From NCBI RefSeq assembly GCF_025151045.1, contig NZ_CP102285.1, forward strand, positions 4,030,001-4,094,000: 64,000 nt of DNA, in the 5' to 3' direction. Source of the DNA: Parabacteroides johnsonii DSM 18315. Lineage in GTDB: Bacteria; Bacteroidota; Bacteroidia; Bacteroidales; Tannerellaceae. Below the pieces are notes generated by a model. It was given only the letters and a program-made list of their open reading frames with translations, did not search any database and had not been told where the DNA came from. The position numbers were made by a program, and so were the translations under genes. Below are positions 63,902 to 64,000 of this stretch, piece by piece. Position 1 is the first letter of the stretch. Every line of letters begins with the position of its first letter.

Positions 63902-64000
63902 ATGAATGTGATTAGGAAAATAATGATCCTGTGCTTACTGGTGGAAATGGTGGTTCCGGTGTGGGCAAAAGATTACCAGATGACTATGTTCGGGATCAAG
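63902..64000 (+). CDS. Start of a third GH28-like gene, cut by the window end
   Basis: Thirty-three codons are present: a signal peptide ending VPVWA and then KDYQMTMFGIK, nearly the same mature N terminus as the short GH28-like protein (KDYQVAMFGIK). It is therefore a further beta-helix family member of the same locus. Whether it is full-length or short cannot be seen. Confidence 0.75.
   Translation, partial: MNVIRKIMILCLLVEMVVPVWAKDYQMTMFGIK

Overview
The window looks like a chromosomal segment of a gut Bacteroidales bacterium, most likely Parabacteroides or a close relative. The evidence is the content: a SusC/SusD pair, an RteC/IntDOT-type mobile element, an AI-2E transporter, a LytTR/LytS pair, promoters of the Bacteroidetes type (TTTG, about 19 bases, TAnnTTTG) and absence of Shine-Dalgarno sequences. 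The genus is inferred, not proven.

Layout. Positions 1-2.5 kb are the end of an integrative conjugative element: the 3' part of an rteC-type gene, a CTnDOT-like tyrosine recombinase, and a repeat-rich end next to tRNA-Lys(TTT). 2.6-18.4 kb is ordinary chromosome, mostly on the minus strand: an AI-2E family exporter, a PBP4-type D,D-carboxypeptidase (plus strand), a six-gene efflux and signalling cluster (tolC, macA-like, ABC ATPase, macB-like permease, LytS kinase, LytTR regulator), a pair of half-size chromate-type transporters, and a housekeeping group (S41 protease, coaD, topoisomerase IV parE, GNAT protein).

18.8-39.1 kb is a surface polysaccharide locus: UDP-glucose dehydrogenase, an orphan nucleotidyltransferase, a Bro-N protein, a Wzx flippase, several glycosyltransferases (one fucosyltransferase-like), and a coupled cassette of two DegT-type proteins, a class I aminotransferase, an ATP-grasp ligase and a NeuD-like acyltransferase. 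After these come a frameshifted methyltransferase, more glycosyltransferases and a YfhO-type membrane protein. The middle (about 21.5-34.4 kb) is strongly AT-rich and looks horizontally acquired. No Wzy polymerase, initiating phosphoglycosyltransferase or UpxY/UpxZ-type regulator is visible here.

39.2-47.4 kb returns to minus-strand core genes (glycosyltransferase, methyltransferase, ahcY, acyl-CoA synthetase with a HTH-cupin regulator, rpsO) and plus-strand typA. 47.6-64 kb holds a C69 dipeptidase and what looks like a pectin/rhamnogalacturonan utilisation locus: AraC regulator, SusC, SusD, GH28, a short GH28-like protein without catalytic residues, a GH106-type rhamnosidase, and the start of another GH28-like gene. 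It is interrupted by an opposite-strand pair: a DUF6057-like membrane protein and a beta-propeller lipoprotein with a CxxCH haem motif.

The most unusual signals are four intergenic repeats of about 90-105 bases built as three direct 21-22-base units plus one inverted unit. Two of them are homologous, have the same orientation, and bracket the polysaccharide locus. The coupled aminotransferase/ATP-grasp cassette is the other candidate for something not well described.
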